From Actinomycetales bacterium (GTDB lineage Bacteria > Actinomycetota > Actinomycetes > Actinomycetales > Dermatophilaceae), in assembly GCA_012515595.1 (NCBI GenBank), contig JAAYYA010000410.1, positions 1-36,408 on the forward strand: a stretch of DNA of 36,408 nt. The letters run 5' to 3'. Positions 33,924 through 36,408 of this stretch are shown one piece after another. How positions within the stretch are numbered: position 1 is the first letter of the stretch; each line of letters starts with the position of its first letter. A program made the position numbers and the translations under genes. The notes beneath the pieces were generated by a model. That model worked only from the letters and a program-made list of their open reading frames with translations, was not told the DNA's origin and ran no database searches.

Positions 33924-35855
33924 GTGACACAGACCGCCGCAACTCCGGAAGCCGGCCGCCAAGCCGTCGGGCTTGGCCACTGGAAGGATGCCTACGGCCT
34001 GTTCCAGGCCGTCGACGCCGACACTCTCACCGGGGATGACCTGGCAGCCTACGCCGAGTCTGCCTTCTGGACCTGTCGCCAGGACGAGGCGATGGCGTTG
34101 CGCGAGCGGGCGTTTGCCGCCTACATCTCGGAGGGCAAACCCCTGCTCGCCGCCACCGTCGCTTCCTGGCTGTCCTGGGACCACTCGGGCCGCGGCGCCT
34201 TCGCCGTGGCCAGCGGATGGCTCGCCCGCGCGGACCGGTTGTTGGCTCCCCTCCCCGAGTCCGCGGAGCACGCACTGGTGGCGCTCAACCACACCATGCA
34301 GTCGATGGAGTCAGGCGACAGCGCGAACGCCCAGTCGAGTCTCGATCGCGCCCTCGACATCGCCGAACGCCTCGGCGTCACCGAGGTCCTCTCGCTCGGG
34401 AGGACGATCCGGGGGCGGATGCTCATCCACAGCGGCCAGGTCGACGCGGGCCTGGCGATGCTCGACGAGTCGGCCGCCGAGGCACTGAGCGGGGAGCTGG
34501 CTCCCCTCTCGGCCGGACTCATCTATTGCATGACCATCCAGGCCTGCCAGGAGGTGGGCGACTTCCGGCGGGCCGCCGAGTGGACGGACGTGGCAAACCG
34601 CTTCTGCGACCGGCTGGACGTGAGCGGATTCCCGGGCGCGTGCCGCATCCACCGCGCCCAAGCGCTGCGGCTGACCGGCAACTGGTCAGCCGCCGAGGAG
34701 CAGGCGATCACCGCGTGTGCGGAGCTGCGCGAGTTCAACTACTGGGCAACCGGCGACGGGCTCTACGAGGTGGCTGAGATCCGGCGCGTCCGCGGGGACT
34801 TCGCCGCCGCACTGGAGACCTACCGTGAGGTGCACGAGCTCGGCCGCGACCCGCAACCCGGGCTCGCGCTGCTCCGGCTCGCCGAGGGCAAGGTGGACGC
34901 AGCCGGCACCGCCGTGCGCCGCTCCCTGGATGCCACGCCCGAGCCGCTCAGGCGGCTGCAGCTGCTGCCCGCCCAGGTCCAGATCGCGATCGCCGCCGGC
35001 GACCTGCGCACCGCCCGGGCCGCCCGGGACGAGATCGAGGCGACGGTCACGTCATACCTGATCGCCCACCAGGTCGCCCCGGCCTTCGAGGCGACCCTGG
35101 CCATGGCGACGGCCCGGATCGCCCTCGCGGACGCGGACTGGCCGCAGGCCGTGCAGCAACTTCGCCTGGCCCGTGATCGCTGGCTCCGGGTCGGGGCGCC
35201 GTATGACGTGGCGCAGGCGCGCCTGTACCTGGGCATGGCCTACCGCCGGCAGGGCGACGAGGAGGGGGCGACCGCCGAGCTCGAGTCCGCCCAGGCCACC
35301 TTCGAACGGCTGGGAGCGCGCCTGGACGAGGAGCACGCCAGGGAGCTGCTGGGCCGGCTGGAGAAGCGGCGCACCTTCCTCTTCACCGACATCGTGGGCT
35401 CCACCCAGCTGCTGGAGAGCCTCGGTGACGACAAGTGGAGCAAGCTGCTCGCTCGCCACGACGAGCTGGTGCGGGGCCGGATCGCCGAGGGGGGCGGGGA
35501 GGTCATCAAGCACACCGGCGACGGGTTCTTCGCCGCCTTCGAGCAGCCGGGGGCGGCGGTCCAGGCCGCGATCGCGATCCAGCGGGCCCTCGACGGCGAG
35601 GTCGTCGCCCCCGACGTGCGGATCGGGATCCACACCGGCGGGGCCTTCCACACCGACCAGGACCAGTCCGACTACGGCGGCCTGGGCGTGCACGTGGCCG
35701 CGCGGGTCGGCGCGGCGGCCGGGGCGGGCGAGATCCTGGTCAGCAGCGAGTCGCTGGAGGGGGCGCAAGGCGCCTTCGCGCTCTCCGAGCCGCGCGAGGT
35801 CGCCCTCAAGGGGGTGGCCGACGCGGTGTCGATCGTGTCGGTCGACTGGCGCTGA
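33924..35855 (+). CDS. Class III adenylate/guanylate cyclase with N-terminal TPR-like helices
   Basis: 643 residues from GTG 33924, which has AGGA 12 nt upstream; the open frame extends to 33828 but lacks a supporting start. Residues ~10-470 are TPR-like helical repeats (AAEWTDVANRFCDRLDV, AAALETYREVHELGR, LGMAYRRQGDEEGATAELES), without a STAND NTPase. The C-terminal domain (~485-640) is a class III catalytic domain with metal-binding Asp489 (FTDIVGST) and Asp533 (KHTGDGFFAAF), base-contacting Lys529, and Arg594. The transition-state Asn position is His590 (GLGVHVAAR). It is predicted to make cAMP or a related cyclic nucleotide in the cytoplasm under control of the TPR part; activity needs testing because of the His. 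A single gene. Confidence 0.85.
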   Translation: MTQTAATPEAGRQAVGLGHWKDAYGLFQAVDADTLTGDDLAAYAESAFWTCRQDEAMALRERAFAAYISEGKPLLAATVASWLSWDHSGRGAFAVASGWLARADRLLAPLPESAEHALVALNHTMQSMESGDSANAQSSLDRALDIAERLGVTEVLSLGRTIRGRMLIHSGQVDAGLAMLDESAAEALSGELAPLSAGLIYCMTIQACQEVGDFRRAAEWTDVANRFCDRLDVSGFPGACRIHRAQALRLTGNWSAAEEQAITACAELREFNYWATGDGLYEVAEIRRVRGDFAAALETYREVHELGRDPQPGLALLRLAEGKVDAAGTAVRRSLDATPEPLRRLQLLPAQVQIAIAAGDLRTARAARDEIEATVTSYLIAHQVAPAFEATLAMATARIALADADWPQAVQQLRLARDRWLRVGAPYDVAQARLYLGMAYRRQGDEEGATAELESAQATFERLGARLDEEHARELLGRLEKRRTFLFTDIVGSTQLLESLGDDKWSKLLARHDELVRGRIAEGGGEVIKHTGDGFFAAFEQPGAAVQAAIAIQRALDGEVVAPDVRIGIHTGGAFHTDQDQSDYGGLGVHVAARVGAAAGAGEILVSSESLEGAQGAFALSEPREVALKGVADAVSIVSVDWR

Positions 35856-35870
35856 TCGGCGGTCGACGCG

Positions 35871-36009
35871 GTGCGCTCGGTGGGGTGGATCTTCGCAACC
35901 CCGTGCGCTCGGTGGGCTGGATTCTCGCAACCCCGTGCGCTCGGTGGGCTGGATTCTCGCAACCCCGTGCGCTCGGTAGGGTGGATTTTCGCAACCCCGT
36001 GCGCTCGGT
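35871..36009. repeat. 32-bp-period repeat array C (five inverted units)
   Basis: Units ending GCGCTCGGT lie at 35881, 35913, 35945, 35977 and 36009, each exactly 32 bp apart. Middle units share CGCAACCCCGTGCGCTCGGT plus a tail close to GGGCTGGATTCT. The array fills nearly all of the gap between the cyclase stop (35855) and the stop of the convergent SDR (36026), so it could form the shared transcript end. It has no coding potential because 32 is not a multiple of 3. Confidence 0.9.
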
Positions 36010-36025
36010 CGATTGGGGGGAGTTG

Positions 36026-36408
36026 CTACTGGGCGGTCCAGCCGCCGTCCATCGTGTAGGACGTGCCCGTCACCATGCCGGCGTCGTCGGACATCAGGAA
36101 CGAGGCCAGCGCCGCGACCTCGTCGGGCTCGCACATCCGCTTGATGGCCGACCGGGTGAGCATGATCTTCCCGATCACCTCGTCCTCCGGGATGCCATGG
36201 GTGGCCGCCTGGTCGGCGATCTGCTTCTCCACCAGCGGGGTCCGCACGTAGCCGGGGTTGATGCAGTTGGAGGTCACCCCCTGGGGCGCACCCTCCAGGG
36301 CGGTCACCTTCGAGAGCCCCTCCAGCCCGTGCTTGGCCGACACGTAGGCCACCTTGAAGGCCGAGGCCCGCAGCCCGTGGGCCGAGGAGATGTTGATGAT
36401 CCGGCCCC
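36026..36408 (-). CDS. 3-hydroxybutyrate dehydrogenase-like SDR, 5' end outside the window
   Basis: 127 residues visible, the C-terminal half of a classical SDR. Ser-type active site ISSAHG, catalytic AYVSAKHGLEGLSK (YxxxK) and the cofactor-side NCINPGYVRTPLVEKQ are intact. The VGIYA-type start and Rossmann motif lie beyond 36408. The region IADQAATHGIPEDEVIGKIM, then FLMSDDAGMVTGTSYTMDGG, matches D-3-hydroxybutyrate dehydrogenase, which interconverts 3-hydroxybutyrate and acetoacetate with NAD in PHB/ketone-body metabolism. Closely related acetoacetyl-CoA reductases or other SDRs cannot be excluded from a partial sequence. The gene converges on array C. Confidence 0.85.
   Translation of the reverse strand, partial: GRIINISSAHGLRASAFKVAYVSAKHGLEGLSKVTALEGAPQGVTSNCINPGYVRTPLVEKQIADQAATHGIPEDEVIGKIMLTRSAIKRMCEPDEVAALASFLMSDDAGMVTGTSYTMDGGWTAQ

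Noticed and set aside
35871-36009. Array C (and A, B) as CRISPR
   Set aside because: Period is 32 bp with a ~20-bp core and ~12-bp semi-conserved tails, no unique 30-bp spacers, both orientations in one array, and no cas genes.

Overview
The window is very GC-rich (about 70% by eye). Gene content and gene style point to a high-GC actinobacterium, probably in the Micrococcales (Intrasporangiaceae/Ornithinimicrobiaceae-like). The evidence is frequent GTG starts, probable leaderless promoters, a NarL-type two-component pair, DUF5063 next to recR, a HelD/HelR-type helicase and a BTAD regulator. I see no rRNA, tRNA, insertion sequence or CRISPR array.

Region 1 (1-6299, + strand) is the distal half of an extracellular contractile injection system (eCIS, phage-tail-like particle). 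It encodes a tube protein cut by the window edge, a LysM tail protein, a VgrG/Afp8-like spike, a PAAR tip, a gp25-like wedge, a baseplate-J protein and a P2 gpI-like tail protein, with mostly overlapping or near-abutting genes. Sheath, ATPase and remaining structural genes would lie upstream, outside the window. Region 2 (6259-11255, - strand) runs into it head-on and overlaps the last tail gene by 41 bp. It is a two-gene unit: a signal-peptide-less protein with a transglycosylase-like domain, an NlpC/P60-like domain and ten Asp-rich thrombospondin-type-3 calcium repeats, followed (ATGA overlap) by a 959-residue MalT-like NTPase with a C-terminal SARP/BTAD DNA-binding module. I read this as a candidate cell-wall-acting cargo or partner of the particle plus its regulator.

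Region 3 (11377-20320) holds a NarL-type response regulator and an unusual histidine kinase containing a degenerate second copy of its own membrane/dimerisation half, an NhaD-type antiporter, an extended SDR with a clear operator-flanked promoter, DUF5063-recR, an orphan lipoprotein, and a HAD phosphatase with a PlsC acyltransferase. Region 4 (20348-26230, - strand) has dnaX, a HelD/HelR-like RNA polymerase-associated helicase and a LuxR/TrmB-like regulator. Region 5 (26713-33006, + strand) is a purine operon, purD-purC-purL, with a single-chain 1310-residue PurL. Region 6 (33325-36408) has a VOC protein, a TPR-class III nucleotide cyclase and the 3' part of a 3-hydroxybutyrate dehydrogenase-like SDR.

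Three signals at the DNA level stand out. (i) A family of tandem repeats with a near-exact 32-bp period occurs at three intergenic sites (16 units), often in convergent orientation and once around a 28-bp inverted repeat. (ii) The octamer GTATGCCG/CGGCATAC occurs at least 19 times, in several reading frames and in intergenic DNA, forcing use of the rare ATA codon. (iii) An 84-bp direct repeat plus a strong hairpin lie in front of purD. Several genes also have a TANNNT box 6-9 nt before the start codon, predicting leaderless mRNAs.
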